Source: Sphingomonas sp. (GTDB lineage Bacteria > Pseudomonadota > Alphaproteobacteria > Sphingomonadales > Sphingomonadaceae). Taken from it: a stretch of 59,763 nucleotides of DNA. The stretch is taken from positions 1 to 59,763 of the forward strand of contig JACDEB010000004.1 of NCBI GenBank assembly GCA_013816595.1. Direction: 5' to 3'. Under the pieces are notes generated by a model, which saw nothing but the letters and a program-made list of their open reading frames with translations, was not told the DNA's origin and ran no database searches. Position numbers and translations under genes: made by a program. Below, piece by piece: positions 45,030 through 54,246 of the stretch (positions within the stretch are counted from its first letter, which is position 1; the number at the start of each line of letters is the position of its first letter).

Positions 45030-45619
45030 TCCTTGCCCTTCCCGATGCGTGGCTCGGTGCCGGCCCTAAGGCGGCGAATATTCTCGCGGTGCTTCCACAG
45101 CACCAGCAAAGCGAAACCGAGCAGCATCGGGAAATACAGGCCGTGGCCAAGGATTGGGGCACTGATCGGCGCACTGACCGCGGCAGTCATTCCAGCGACC
45201 GACGAGATTCGGACCGTCAGCAGCAGGAGAATCCATAGTGCCGCATAGATTGCGGCGGCGACGGGCAGCAGGGCGATGAGCACTCCAAGCAAGGTCGCGA
45301 CCCCTTTCCCGCCCTTGAAGCCAAGCCACACCGGATAAAGGTGACCGATCATCGCCCCGGCGGCGGCAAAGGGCCCGATTTCGAATCCCCACAAGCGTTG
45401 AGCCAAAAGAATCGCGGCGGTCGCTTTCAGGCAATCGAGGACCAGGGTCAGCGCGGCCAGCGCCTTGCTTCCGGTGCGAAGGACATTGGTGGCGCCGATA
45501 TTGCCCGACCCGATGGCGCGAATGTCGCCCTTGCCGCCGAACCGCGCCAGCAGCAGCCCGAACGGGATCGCCCCGAACAGATAGCCAAGCGCAATCGCGT
45601 AGAGAATTTCGCGGGTCAT
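45026..45619 (-). CDS. plsY: acyl-phosphate glycerol-3-phosphate acyltransferase PlsY
   Basis: A 197-residue inner-membrane enzyme making lysophosphatidic acid from acyl-phosphate. Five or more helices are visible (ILYAIALGYLFGAIPFGLLL is the first). The conserved loops are IGSGNIGATNVLRTGSKALA, YPVWLGFKGGKGVATLLGVL and WKHRENIRRLRAGTEPRIG. The start is ATG 45617-45619. dprA follows with an ATGA overlap. It is divergent from murI across a family A palindromic repeat. Confidence 0.95.
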   Translation of the reverse strand: MTREILYAIALGYLFGAIPFGLLLARFGGKGDIRAIGSGNIGATNVLRTGSKALAALTLVLDCLKATAAILLAQRLWGFEIGPFAAAGAMIGHLYPVWLGFKGGKGVATLLGVLIALLPVAAAIYAALWILLLLTVRISSVAGMTAAVSAPISAPILGHGLYFPMLLGFALLVLWKHRENIRRLRAGTEPRIGKGKD

Positions 45620-45658
45620 CCGCCCGGTGGTAGCACAAGGCCTTCGCTTCGCAATTGC

Positions 45659-45741
45659 CGTAATTGCGAGCCGGCGAAGTCGGCGCGGCAATCCAGATTG
45701 CCGGACTGGATTGCTTCGCAGCTGCGCTTCTCGCAATGACG
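45659..45741. repeat. palindromic intergenic repeat, family A, copy 2
   Basis: CGTAATTGCGAG (45659-45670) is mirrored by CTCGCAATGACG (45730-45741). The inner arms GCAATCCAG and CTGGATTGCTTCGC match copy 1 at 34887-34967. The centre differs in length and sequence. The unit ends five nt before the murI ATG and fills most of the divergent plsY/murI region. Confidence 0.8.
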
Positions 45742-45746
45742 ACAGG

Positions 45747-46532
45747 ATGGACCCAAGCGCCCCGATCCTGTTCTTCGATTCCGGGGTCGGCGGACTGTCG
45801 GTGCTCGGGCCCACGCGCGCGCTCCTGCCCCAGGCGCCGATCATCTACGCCGCCGACAGCGCCGGCTTCCCTTATGGCACCAGAAGCGAGGCCGAGCTGG
45901 CCGAGCGGGTCCCCGCGCTGCTTGTAAAATTCGCCGAGCGATTCCATCCGCGGCTGATCGTCATCGCCTGCAACACCGCCTCGACCATCGCGCTCGACCA
46001 GGCCCGCGCCGCGATCGACGTTCCGATCGTCGGTACGGTGCCAGCGATCAAGCCGGCCGCGCAACAATCGATCAGCCGGGTCATCGGAGTGCTTGGGACC
46101 GAAGCAACGGTGCGCCAACCCTATGTCGACGACCTCGCCCGGCGCTTCGCTGGCGATTGTACCATCGTCCGTCATGGTTCGACCGAGCTAGTCACACTGG
46201 CCGAGGCCAAATTGGCCGGGGACGACGTCAGCGTCGACGACGTCCGGGCCGCGGTCCAGCCGATGGTCGATGCCGGTCCCGACATGGATGTGATGGTCCT
46301 TGCCTGTACCCATTTTCCCTTGCTCGCCGACGAAATCGCCGCCGCCTTTCCAGCCATCGCTCAAATCGACGGCGCCGCCGGGATCGCCCGGCGCATCGTC
46401 CATCTGACCGCGGGGCAGCGCTGGCCGGCCGTTGCTCCACCGGGCATTGCCGTGTTCACCAAATCGCCGCGCCGACTCCCGACCCGCGCAGCGCTGGCCG
46501 GCTTCGGTCTCGACCAGCTGCTGATCCTCTGA
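45747..46532 (+). CDS. murI: glutamate racemase
   Basis: A 261-residue cofactor-independent racemase supplying D-glutamate for peptidoglycan. The two catalytic cysteines lie in VIACNTASTIALDQARAAID and MVLACTHFPLLADEIA, and the N-terminus has ILFFDSGVGGLSVLGPTRAL. The start is ATG 45747; the frame is open upstream through the repeat, which would encode a non-homologous extension. No good ribosome binding site is visible, because the palindromic repeat ends five nt before the start. Confidence 0.95.
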   Translation: MDPSAPILFFDSGVGGLSVLGPTRALLPQAPIIYAADSAGFPYGTRSEAELAERVPALLVKFAERFHPRLIVIACNTASTIALDQARAAIDVPIVGTVPAIKPAAQQSISRVIGVLGTEATVRQPYVDDLARRFAGDCTIVRHGSTELVTLAEAKLAGDDVSVDDVRAAVQPMVDAGPDMDVMVLACTHFPLLADEIAAAFPAIAQIDGAAGIARRIVHLTAGQRWPAVAPPGIAVFTKSPRRLPTRAALAGFGLDQLLIL

Positions 46533-46535
46533 TCT

Positions 46536-46554
46536 ATTGCGAGTCGTTCTCAAT
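46536..46554. promoter_or_regulatory. Fur-box-like palindrome upstream of hemA
   Basis: ATTGCGAGTCGTTCTCAAT is an imperfect dyad centred on 46545: ATTG.GA on the left mirrors TC.CAAT on the right. It resembles iron-responsive (Fur-type) operators of proteobacteria of the GCGAATCATTCTCA form. It lies about 50 nt before the hemA TTG start, in the 72-nt gap after murI. Iron control of haem synthesis would fit, but the regulator is inferred. Confidence 0.5.
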
Positions 46555-46604
46555 GGCCTTGAATCCCCACTGGCGTTAAAGGGCCCGCGAGCGAGGTTTC
46601 CGAC

Positions 46605-47822
46605 TTGAATTACGACGCCATCTTCCAATCCGCGATCGACCGGCTTCATGACGAGGGCCGCTATCGCGTATTCATCGACATCCTGCGGACCAAGGGCAGC
46701 TATCCCAACGCCCGCTGTTTCGGCGGCAATGGGCCCAAGCCGATCACCGTGTGGTGCTCGAACGACTATCTCGCCATGGGCCAGCACCCGGCGGTGGTCG
46801 AAGCGATGGAGCAGGCGCTGCACGAAGTCGGCGCTGGTTCGGGCGGGACCCGCAACATTGGCGGCAATACCCACCTCCATGTCGAGCTCGAGGCTGAACT
46901 CGCCGATCTCCACGGCAAGGAAGGCGCGCTGCTCTTCACCTCGGGCTATGTCTCGAACGAAGCGGCCTTGTCGACATTGGGCAAACTGCTTCCGGGGTGC
47001 GTCATCTTTTCAGACGAACTCAATCACGCATCGATGATCGCGGGGATCAAGAGTTCGGGCTGCGAAAAGCGCGTGTTCAGGCACAACGATCTCGATCATC
47101 TCGAACAGATGTTGCTCGAAGTCCCGGCCGAAACACCCAAGCTGATCGCGTTTGAAAGCGTCTATTCGATGGACGGCGACATCGCCCCGATCGGCGCGAT
47201 TTGCGACCTCGCCGACAAATATGAAGCTTTGACCTATCTCGACGAAGTTCACGCCGTCGGCATGTATGGCCCGCGCGGTGGCGGCATTTCCGACCGCGAC
47301 GATGTCGCCGGGCGGGTGACGATCATCGAAGGAACGCTTGGCAAGGCGTTCGGAGTGATGGGCGGCTATATCGCGGCCGACAGCAACATCATCGACTGCA
47401 TCCGAAGCTATGCCCCGGGGTTCATCTTCACCACTTCGCTGTCGCCGGTGCTGGTCGCTGGCGCCTTGGCCAGCGTCCGCCACCTCAAACAGTCGAACGT
47501 CGAGCGCGAAGCCCAGCAGGCCGCCGCGGCGATGCTCAAAGCGCGCTTTGACGATGCTGGCCTGCCACGGCTGGAAAGCGCGACCCATATCGTCCCGCTG
47601 ATGGTCAATTGCCCGATCCGCGCCAAGCGCATCAGCGACATCCTGCTCGCCGAATATGGGCTGTACGTTCAGCCGATCAACTTCCCGACCGTCCCGCGCG
47701 GGACCGAACGGTTGCGCTTCACCCCGGGGCCCCACCACAGCGAAAAGATGATGGACGAGCTGGTCAACGCGCTGGTCGAGGTCTTCGGGCGGCTGGAAAT
47801 TGAGCAGTCGCAAGCCGCATGA
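46605..47822 (+). CDS. hemA: 5-aminolevulinate synthase
   Basis: A 405-residue PLP enzyme condensing glycine and succinyl-CoA in the alphaproteobacterial (Shemin) route to haem. The N-terminus is [20 protein letters not shown]; conserved parts are [58 protein letters not shown] and the PLP lysine in [17 protein letters not shown]. Start TTG 46605 has a GAGG about 10 nt upstream. A Fur-like site precedes it. Its stop overlaps the ATG of the next, frameshifted gene. Confidence 0.96.
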   Translation: MNYDAIFQSAIDRLHDEGRYRVFIDILRTKGSYPNARCFGGNGPKPITVWCSNDYLAMGQHPAVVEAMEQALHEVGAGSGGTRNIGGNTHLHVELEAELADLHGKEGALLFTSGYVSNEAALSTLGKLLPGCVIFSDELNHASMIAGIKSSGCEKRVFRHNDLDHLEQMLLEVPAETPKLIAFESVYSMDGDIAPIGAICDLADKYEALTYLDEVHAVGMYGPRGGGISDRDDVAGRVTIIEGTLGKAFGVMGGYIAADSNIIDCIRSYAPGFIFTTSLSPVLVAGALASVRHLKQSNVEREAQQAAAAMLKARFDDAGLPRLESATHIVPLMVNCPIRAKRISDILLAEYGLYVQPINFPTVPRGTERLRFTPGPHHSEKMMDELVNALVEVFGRLEIEQSQAA

Positions 47823-48162
47823 AACGCCTGGTCGCGGCGCTTGCGCTGGTCCTTGCCGCTCCGGTGCTCGCGCATCCGCTCCGGCCAAGTCAGTCCAGGC
47901 CATCCCCGGCAAACATTATGCGGTGCTGTTCGAAGTGGCGCACGACATTCAGGGCCGGGTTACCCAATTCGCGCTCAACCGAGTCATCGATCCGGTATCC
48001 GATTCGACCAGCAATGTCGGGATCGTAATTCCGCAGGCCTTTATCGACGGCGCCAAGGCGCGCAGCTCGGCCCCGCTCAACGCCGGCAAGCCGGACCATT
48101 ATTTCACTTATTATATCTTCGACGCCGCGCGCCCCGCCGACGTCACGATCGACAAGCTCTAG
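47819..48162 (+). pseudogene. small secreted protein, frameshifted near its signal-peptide end
   Basis: The ATG at 47819-47821 overlaps the hemA stop (ATGA) and begins a clear signal peptide, [20 protein letters not shown]. At about 47876-47880 the frame is lost. The sensible continuation lies in the +1-shifted frame (AKSVQAIPGKHYAVLFEVAH, then DIQGRVTQFALNRVIDPVSD) and runs to the TAG at 48160-48162, ending ARPADVTIDKL. One missing G in the GCATCCGCTCC region would restore one ORF of about 114 residues. I do not recognise the family. Either a recent pseudogene or a sequencing error. Confidence 0.7.
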
Positions 48163-48223
48163 GCGCTCATTCCAGCGGCCCGCCGGGGTGGCGAATCGCG
48201 ACTGCTTGTCCTAGAGGCTGGAC

Positions 48224-48670
48224 ATGCGCATTGCCCTTTCCGCCGATCATGCCGGGGTCGATCTCAAGGACGCGCTCGTGCCGTGGCTCACCGAGCTTGG
48301 GCACGATGTCCTCGACCTGGGGACCCATGGCCATCAAAGCGTCGATTACCCGCGTTTTGGAGCGATGCTCGCCGAGGCACTGGCGGACGGACGGGCCGAG
48401 CGCGGGATCACCGTCTGCGGGTCGGGGATCGGCGTTGCGATCGCCGCCAACCGCAATCCGGCATGCCGCTGCGCCCAGGTCAACGAGCCGCTGTCGGCAA
48501 CGCTCGCCCGGGCGCATAATGACGCCAATGCCATCGCGCTTGGCGCCCGGCTGATCGGGATCGAAATGGCCAAAGCCTGCGTCACCGCCTTCCTCACCAC
48601 CGACTTTCTGGGTGGCCGGCACCAGCGCCGGGTCGACCAGCTCACCCACATCGAACAGGAAAACGCCTGA
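48224..48670 (+). CDS. rpiB: ribose 5-phosphate isomerase B
   Basis: A 148-residue LacAB/RpiB enzyme interconverting ribose 5-phosphate and ribulose 5-phosphate. [40 protein letters not shown], the Cys-containing [16 protein letters not shown] and CRCAQVNEP are diagnostic. It supports the same pentose phosphate flux as tkt at 6.8-8.8 kb. The TGA shares one base with the glyA ATG. Confidence 0.95.
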   Translation: MRIALSADHAGVDLKDALVPWLTELGHDVLDLGTHGHQSVDYPRFGAMLAEALADGRAERGITVCGSGIGVAIAANRNPACRCAQVNEPLSATLARAHNDANAIALGARLIGIEMAKACVTAFLTTDFLGGRHQRRVDQLTHIEQENA

Positions 48671-49989
48671 TGGCCAGCGCCGCCACCATCGACCGCGACC
48701 TCAATTATGCCGTCCCCGATGGCTTTTTCTCGAACGGTCTGGCCGAACAGGACAAAGCGGTCGAGGCAGGGGTTCAGGCCGAACTCCATCGCGAGCAGAC
48801 CCAAATCGAGTTGATCGCGTCGGAAAATATCGTCAGTCGCGCGGTGCTCGAAGCGCAAGGATCGGTGCTGACCAACAAATATGCCGAGGGCTATCCCGGG
48901 CGCCGCTATTATCAGGGCTGCGGGCCGTCGGACACGGTCGAAACGCTGGCGATGGAACGGGCCAAACAATTGTTCGGCTGCGGCTTCGCCAACGTCCAGC
49001 CGCATTCGGGCGCGCAGGCCAATGGCGCGGTGATGATGGCATTATTGAAGCCCGGCGACACGATCATGGGCATGAGCCTTGCCGCTGGCGGTCATTTGAC
49101 CCACGGCGCCCCGCCCGCTCAATCGGGCAAATGGTTCAACGCGGTCCAATATGGCGTTCGCAAGGACGATCATCTGGTCGATTTCGATGAAGTGGAGCGG
49201 CTGGCCAAGGAGCATCGCCCCAAGATGATCATCGCCGGCGGTTCGGCCTATCCGCGGCATCTCGATTTCCCCCGCTTCCGCGCCGTCTGCGATGAAGTGG
49301 GTGCATTATTGTTCGTCGACATGGCGCATTTCGCCGGGCTGGTTGCGGCGGGCGAACATCCGACCCCGTTCGGGATCGCCGATGTCGTCACCACCACCAC
49401 CCATAAGACTCTGCGCGGGCCGCGCGGCGGAATGGTCCTGACCGATGACGAAGCCATGGCCAAGAAGATCAATTCGGCGGTCTTCCCGGGCCTTCAGGGC
49501 GGACCGCTGATGCACGTCATCGCGGCCAAGGCGGTGGCGTTCGGCGAAGCGCTGCAGCCCGAATTCAAAGCTTATGCCAAAGCCGTCATCGCCAATGCGC
49601 AAACCCTTGCCGGGCGGCTCAAGGAACGCGGCGCCGATCTCGTCGCGGGCGGTACCGACACCCACCTCGCTCTGGTCGATCTGCGCCCGCTTGGCCTGAC
49701 CGGCAAGGACGCCGACGAAAGCCTCGAACGCGCTGGTATCACCTGCAACAAAAATGGCGTCCCGTTCGATCCGCTGCCGCCGATGCAGACCAGCGGCATC
49801 CGCGTTGGTTCTCCCGCCGGTACTACGCGCGGTTTCGGCAAGGCCGAATTCAGCGACATCGCCGACATGGTCGCCGACGTGCTCGATGGCCTGATCAGCA
49901 ACGGGCTCGACGGCAATAATAAAGTCGAAGCCGGCGTAAACGAGCAGGTACGCGCGTTGTGCGCCCGCTTCCCGATCTATCAGGGATAG
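48670..49989 (+). CDS. glyA: serine hydroxymethyltransferase
   Basis: A 439-residue PLP enzyme converting serine and THF to glycine and 5,10-methylene-THF. The N-terminus has [59 protein letters not shown] and the PLP-lysine region [20 protein letters not shown] are all canonical. ATG 48670 overlaps the rpiB stop. nrdR follows three nt after the stop, so rpiB-glyA-nrdR form an operon. Confidence 0.97.
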   Translation: MASAATIDRDLNYAVPDGFFSNGLAEQDKAVEAGVQAELHREQTQIELIASENIVSRAVLEAQGSVLTNKYAEGYPGRRYYQGCGPSDTVETLAMERAKQLFGCGFANVQPHSGAQANGAVMMALLKPGDTIMGMSLAAGGHLTHGAPPAQSGKWFNAVQYGVRKDDHLVDFDEVERLAKEHRPKMIIAGGSAYPRHLDFPRFRAVCDEVGALLFVDMAHFAGLVAAGEHPTPFGIADVVTTTTHKTLRGPRGGMVLTDDEAMAKKINSAVFPGLQGGPLMHVIAAKAVAFGEALQPEFKAYAKAVIANAQTLAGRLKERGADLVAGGTDTHLALVDLRPLGLTGKDADESLERAGITCNKNGVPFDPLPPMQTSGIRVGSPAGTTRGFGKAEFSDIADMVADVLDGLISNGLDGNNKVEAGVNEQVRALCARFPIYQG

Positions 49990-49992
49990 CGA

Positions 49993-50445
49993 ATGCGCTG
50001 CCCGTTCTGCGCCCATGAAGACAGCCAGGTAAAGGATTCGCGGCCCAGCGAAGATGGCGCCGCAATCCGCCGCCGCCGCCAATGCGAATCCTGCGGCGCG
50101 CGCTTCACCACGTTCGAGCGGGTCCATTTGCGCGACCTCGTCGTGGTCAAGAAAAGCGGCGAGCGCGAACCCTTCGACCGAGACAAACTTTCGCGTTCGA
50201 TAAGTATTGCCTGCCGCAAGCGGGGCGTCGATGGCGACCGCATCGACCGCCTGGTGAGCTCGATCCAGCGCCAGCTTGAAACCCGCGGCGACGATGTTTC
50301 GGCAATCGCCATCGGCGAGGCGGTGATGGATGCGCTCAAAGCGATCGATCATGTCGCCTACATCCGCTTCGCCTCGGTCTATAAGGATTTCAGCGAGCCG
50401 GGCGATTTCGCTGACATCGCCGGCGCGGTCGGGGATGGCAGCTAG
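49993..50445 (+). CDS. nrdR: transcriptional repressor NrdR
   Basis: A 150-residue regulator of ribonucleotide reductase genes. The zinc ribbon is [20 protein letters not shown] with the second pair in [19 protein letters not shown], followed by the ATP-cone ([20 protein letters not shown]). It binds NrdR boxes when dATP is high. No nrd gene is in the window. The gene after it starts 11 nt inside its 3' end. Confidence 0.96.
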   Translation: MRCPFCAHEDSQVKDSRPSEDGAAIRRRRQCESCGARFTTFERVHLRDLVVVKKSGEREPFDRDKLSRSISIACRKRGVDGDRIDRLVSSIQRQLETRGDDVSAIAIGEAVMDALKAIDHVAYIRFASVYKDFSEPGDFADIAGAVGDGS

Positions 50446-51157
50446 CCCGCCCGTCATCGTCCTGGTCCGCCCGCAGCTGGGACAGAATATCGGCAAGGCA
50501 GCGCGGGCAATGCTCAATTTCGGGCTGACCGATCTGCGGCTGGTCGCTCCGCGCGACGGGTGGCCCAACCCCGATGCGGGTCCGTCCGCGAGTGGCGCGG
50601 ACATCGTCCTGGAACGCGCAGCCGTGTTCGATACGGTCGAGGAAGCGATCGCCGATTGCTCCTTGATCTACGCCTCGACGGTTCGCCGCCGCGAACTCGT
50701 CATGCCGGTCGTCGGGCCGGAAGACATGGCCAGCAGCATCACCTCCTCGCCGGGGCGCTCGGCGATCCTGTTCGGACCCGAACGTTCGGGGCTGGAAACC
50801 GAGGATGTCGCGCTTGCCCAGGCAATCGTCACCGTCCCAATCAATCCCAAATTCGCAAGCCTCAATCTGGCCCAGGCGGTGATCCTTCTGGCCTATGAAT
50901 GGTCGAAGCATGTCGCATTGGCCCAGCCCCCGGCGAAGGACGAAGAGCCATTGGCGCTCCATTCCGAAGTCGACGGGATGATCGGTCAGATCGACGAGGC
51001 CCTGGTCGCCAAGGGCTATTTCCACCCGCCCGAACGGGCCCAGGTGACGCGCAACACGATCCGCTCGATCTTCACCAAGACCGGCTGGTCGTCGCGCGAG
51101 ATCAAGGCGGTGCGCGGCATTGTCCGTTCGCTCTTGGGTCCGGCGCGCAAACGCTGA
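50435..51157 (+). CDS. trmJ: TrmH/SpoU-family RNA 2'-O-methyltransferase, TrmJ-like
   Basis: A 240-residue SPOUT enzyme. [20 protein letters not shown] and [19 protein letters not shown] form motif 1, [20 protein letters not shown] motif 2, and [20 protein letters not shown] motif 3 (the trefoil knot). The C-terminal extension of about 80 residues fits TrmJ, which methylates the ribose of tRNA position 32. The ATG 50435 overlaps nrdR by 11 nt; the frame is open further upstream. The exact tRNA target is inferred. Confidence 0.9.
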   Translation: MAASPPVIVLVRPQLGQNIGKAARAMLNFGLTDLRLVAPRDGWPNPDAGPSASGADIVLERAAVFDTVEEAIADCSLIYASTVRRRELVMPVVGPEDMASSITSSPGRSAILFGPERSGLETEDVALAQAIVTVPINPKFASLNLAQAVILLAYEWSKHVALAQPPAKDEEPLALHSEVDGMIGQIDEALVAKGYFHPPERAQVTRNTIRSIFTKTGWSSREIKAVRGIVRSLLGPARKR

Positions 51158-51590
51158 TTTGCTGGGAGCATCGCAAACGCGCTTTTCTTCGCGGCTGCAT
51201 TTCAGAATCCGGGCAGCGGCACTGTAAATCGCGATTTGATGCGCGACCGGGCAGGCGGGCCGACGCCGGTCACCGTTTTGTTTCTGCTTCCGCCCAAGAT
51301 TCCGGACAGCCGGACGCAAGCAGCCGTCGATGAAGCGCTCAAGCGAAACGCAATTGGGAAGCGCAACAATGCGATCCTGACCGCTTCGTTCGAGCGCATG
51401 CGAATGGACGGCTCGGCTTGACCCCTGGCGCAGTCTCCACTAGGGGCCGCGCTTCGCAATTGATCCCGTACGTCCGGTGAAACGGTGATCGCGTCCAGCA
51501 GGGTCCCCATAAAAGCACTACTTTGATGGGATCCTATTTGGCTGGGCGGAGCGATTCCGGACATATTGAGAAGCAAATTGGAGCACCACT
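51158..51590. other. trmJ-rpsD intergenic region
   Basis: A 433-nt stretch. The first 260 nt contain a short open frame with gene-like codon use (separate entry). The remainder to 51590 has no ORF I trust and presumably holds the rpsD promoter. GGAG eight nt before the rpsD ATG is its ribosome binding site. No terminator hairpin or RNA family was recognised. Confidence 0.5.
51236..51421 (+). CDS. possible small protein or gene remnant, 61 codons
   Basis: A short frame reading MMRDRAGGPTPVTVLFLLPP and ending FERMRMDGSA, in the same phase as trmJ but after its stop. Codon choice is GC-rich at third positions, like real genes here, and the product is soluble. The sequence upstream in frame also translates sensibly (FFAAAFQNPGSGTVNRD) without a start, so this may be the remnant of a longer gene. 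No ribosome binding site is visible and I do not recognise the sequence. Confidence 0.25.
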   Translation: MMRDRAGGPTPVTVLFLLPPKIPDSRTQAAVDEALKRNAIGKRNNAILTASFERMRMDGSA

Positions 51591-52205
51591 ATGTCGAAGC
51601 GCACCAGCGCCAAGTATAAACTCGACCGCCGCATGGGCGAAAACGTCTTCGGACGTCCCAAAAGCCCGTTCAACCGCCGCGAATATGGCCCCGGTCAGCA
51701 CGGTCAGCGCCGCAAGGGCAAACTCAGCGATTACGGCATTCAGCTGCGCGCCAAGCAAAAGCTCAAGGGCTATTACGGCGACATCACCGAAAAGCAGTTC
51801 AAGCGCACCTACACCGAAGGCGCCGCGATGAAGGGCGACGCCAGCCAGAACCTCATTGGCCTGCTCGAGCGCCGCCTCGACATGGTCGTCTATCGCGCCA
51901 AGTTCGCGCCGACGATCTGGGCCGCGCGCCAGCTGGTCAGCCACGGCCACATCCGGGTCAATGGCGTGAAGTGTAACATCGCCTCGCGCCGCATCGACCT
52001 CAATGATGTGATCGAGCTTGGCCCCAAGGCGCAGGAAATGGCGCTGGTCATCGAGGCCCAGGGCTTGGCCGAGCGCGACGTGCCCGATTACGTCGTCCCG
52101 GACGGCAACACCAAGGTCACCTTCACCCGCGTTCCCAAGCTCGACGAAGTACCGTATCCGGTGCGCATGGAACCCAATCTTGTGATCGAATTCTACTCGC
52201 GCTGA
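51591..52205 (+). CDS. rpsD: 30S ribosomal protein S4
   Basis: A 204-residue primary rRNA-binding protein of the small subunit. The N-terminus [20 protein letters not shown] and [20 protein letters not shown] are the alphaproteobacterial form without the zinc cysteines; the S4 RNA-binding domain is [20 protein letters not shown] and [24 protein letters not shown] lies eight nt before the ATG. A strong terminator follows. Confidence 0.97.
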   Translation: MSKRTSAKYKLDRRMGENVFGRPKSPFNRREYGPGQHGQRRKGKLSDYGIQLRAKQKLKGYYGDITEKQFKRTYTEGAAMKGDASQNLIGLLERRLDMVVYRAKFAPTIWAARQLVSHGHIRVNGVKCNIASRRIDLNDVIELGPKAQEMALVIEAQGLAERDVPDYVVPDGNTKVTFTRVPKLDEVPYPVRMEPNLVIEFYSR

Positions 52206-52230
52206 TCGCCCAGATCAGCGGGCCGAACAG

Positions 52231-52263
52231 GGCGGCGCGGATTGATCCGCGCCGCCTTTTTCT
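52231..52263 (+). terminator. intrinsic terminator of rpsD
   Basis: GGCGGCGCGGAT (52231-52242) and ATCCGCGCCGCC (52245-52256) form a perfect 12-bp stem closed by TG, followed directly by TTTTTCTTT. It lies 25 nt past the rpsD stop. The convergent S9 peptidase gene ends just beyond it at 52270. Confidence 0.92.
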
Positions 52264-52269
52264 TTGGCC

Positions 52270-54246
52270 TCAGTGACCGATGGTCTTGTCGAGCAGCTCG
52301 GCGGCCTTTCTCAGCATTTCCGCCCTCGCGGACGCATCCGGCAATTGGTGATCGAGCCCCTTGTAGCTGAGGAACTCCACCGGCTTGCCCAGCGATTTAA
52401 GCTCGTCATTCATTTTCTGCGAATGGCGGAAATCGACGTTGACGTCCTTGTCACCGTGGACAAGCAAGACCGGGACACGGATTTTCGCGGCATTTTTGAG
52501 CGGAGAGCCGCGAATCACCTCGATGCCATTGCCGATCATTTTCTCGACGATCTTCGAGCTGCTGTAATCGCGCACGTCTTCCTTCAACATTGCGAAATCG
52601 GTCACTGGCGCGACCGCGATTACTGTCTTGTACAACTCAGGATTGGTCTCGGCCGACATCAGCGCCGCATAGCCGCCGTAGGACCAGCCGAAAATTGCCA
52701 TCCGGTCGGGATTGGCGATCCCCTGTGCCGAAAGCCATTTTGCCGAAGCGGCGACATCGGTCATCGCCGCGCGCCAGTTCTTCAGCGCATTCTCGTTCTT
52801 CCACACATCGCCATAACCGGTCGAGCCGCGGAACTGGGGCTGGATCACGGCGTAGCCGCGCGCCGCGAAGAACTGCGACAGCCAGTCGAAACCCCAGTAA
52901 TCGCGCGCGCCGGGCCCGCCATGGGGCATGATCACCGCCGGTAAGTTCTTTGGGTCTTTGCCCGGCGGAAGCGTCAGATAGGCCGGGATCTGAACCCCGT
53001 CCGCGCCGGTTATGGTCACCGGCTTCATCGTCGCCAAAGTGTAGCCCTCAAGCTCCGGACGGGCGAGCATCGCCTCGTTGAGCGACTTGGACTTGCGATC
53101 GAACACGTAAAAACGGCCCGGGTCTTGATCGCTGCCGGCAAAGATCAGGATCTTGTTACCGTCGTTGGTGGCGTCAACGAAACTGATGATCGGAAGCTTG
53201 GGCAGGGCCTTGTGCAAGGATTCCGCAAGCGCCTTGAACTCGGGATCGAAGTAAATCCGTTCCCTTTTTTCGCCAAATACGGTGTAACCGATGACCCGCT
53301 GGCCATCGCCGCTGCGGAACACGCCGGCGATATCATATTTTGGGTTTTCGGCGACCAGGGTCTCGGCCATCGAGCCGTCGAGCTTGATCCGGTACAGCGC
53401 CATCCGGCCGTCTTTTTTCTTGAGCGCATAAAGAGCGTTGAGGTCGGCATCGATCGCCTCGGGCTCGAACTTCTCCTCCTGGTAACCGACCAGCGATTTC
53501 CAGTCGCGCGAGTCCGGCGTGCGGTAGAAATAGCGCGTCCGCCCGGTCGTTTTGCCGCCGCGCTCCTCTTCGTTGACAGACATCAACCGAACGTTGCCGC
53601 GGCGGTCGGTCATATAGCCCGACGACTGCCGGTTGACCGGCTCGACGGTTGTCGCGCGCAAGGTACGAGTATCGACCAGATCGACCCCAAGGCCTTCCTT
53701 ATTGTCGATGATGTTGGAGCCGATCTTGCCGGCTTCAGGGACATATTGTCGCTGCATAAGAATCTTGCCGTCGCGCGCGCCGCGCCAGTCGAGCACGCTC
53801 GCGTCGAACTGGCGAAGATAGGCGTCGGTATCGCGCTGCGGCTGGCCAAGCAGCTTTGGACTGGACCCGTCGAGGTTCATCGCGATCCGCCGGGTCATCG
53901 TGATCTTGTAGCCGATCGTATCGACGATCGCGTATATCCCGCACACCGCCCGGTCGGCTGCCGAATAGGTGCAATCGAACAGCGATTCTGGACTACCGTC
54001 GGTTGAAACCATGACATTGCTCTTGCCGGTCTGAAGGTTCGAAATGACCGCGTAGGTTTTCGGTCCCGGTCCCGGCGTCAGGTAGAGGACACTCGCTCCG
54101 TCGGGCGAAAGACCCGGTCCACTGACCGCCTGGCGAGCGCCAAACGCTGCGGCATCTTCGGCCAGGCTATGGGCATTCTGCGCGGCTGCAGGTGATACGA
54201 CCATCAGCGTCGCCACGGCGGTGGCGCTCAACAAAATATTCTTCAC
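52270..54246 (-). CDS. secreted S9-family (prolyl oligopeptidase-like) peptidase
   Basis: A 658-residue exported serine peptidase. The GTG at 54244-54246 opens a signal peptide (MKNILLSATAVATLMVVSPA) and overlaps the upstream stop as GTGA. A beta-propeller-like region (about 40-400) precedes the alpha/beta-hydrolase domain. The oxyanion region is IMPHGGPGARDYWGFDWLSQ, the nucleophile elbow IFGWSYGGYAALMSA, the Asp loop LLVHGDKDVNVDFRHS, and the His loop YKGLDHQLPDA. It probably trims proline-containing or acyl peptides in the periplasm. It is coupled to a preceding frameshifted secreted-protein gene. Confidence 0.93.
   Translation of the reverse strand: MKNILLSATAVATLMVVSPAAAQNAHSLAEDAAAFGARQAVSGPGLSPDGASVLYLTPGPGPKTYAVISNLQTGKSNVMVSTDGSPESLFDCTYSAADRAVCGIYAIVDTIGYKITMTRRIAMNLDGSSPKLLGQPQRDTDAYLRQFDASVLDWRGARDGKILMQRQYVPEAGKIGSNIIDNKEGLGVDLVDTRTLRATTVEPVNRQSSGYMTDRRGNVRLMSVNEEERGGKTTGRTRYFYRTPDSRDWKSLVGYQEEKFEPEAIDADLNALYALKKKDGRMALYRIKLDGSMAETLVAENPKYDIAGVFRSGDGQRVIGYTVFGEKRERIYFDPEFKALAESLHKALPKLPIISFVDATNDGNKILIFAGSDQDPGRFYVFDRKSKSLNEAMLARPELEGYTLATMKPVTITGADGVQIPAYLTLPPGKDPKNLPAVIMPHGGPGARDYWGFDWLSQFFAARGYAVIQPQFRGSTGYGDVWKNENALKNWRAAMTDVAASAKWLSAQGIANPDRMAIFGWSYGGYAALMSAETNPELYKTVIAVAPVTDFAMLKEDVRDYSSSKIVEKMIGNGIEVIRGSPLKNAAKIRVPVLLVHGDKDVNVDFRHSQKMNDELKSLGKPVEFLSYKGLDHQLPDASARAEMLRKAAELLDKTIGH

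Noticed and set aside
51202-51576. 124-codon minus-strand frame before rpsD
   Set aside because: Starts without a ribosome site, has no recognisable domain and overlaps the rpsD promoter region; codon use is weaker than that of the short plus-strand frame.
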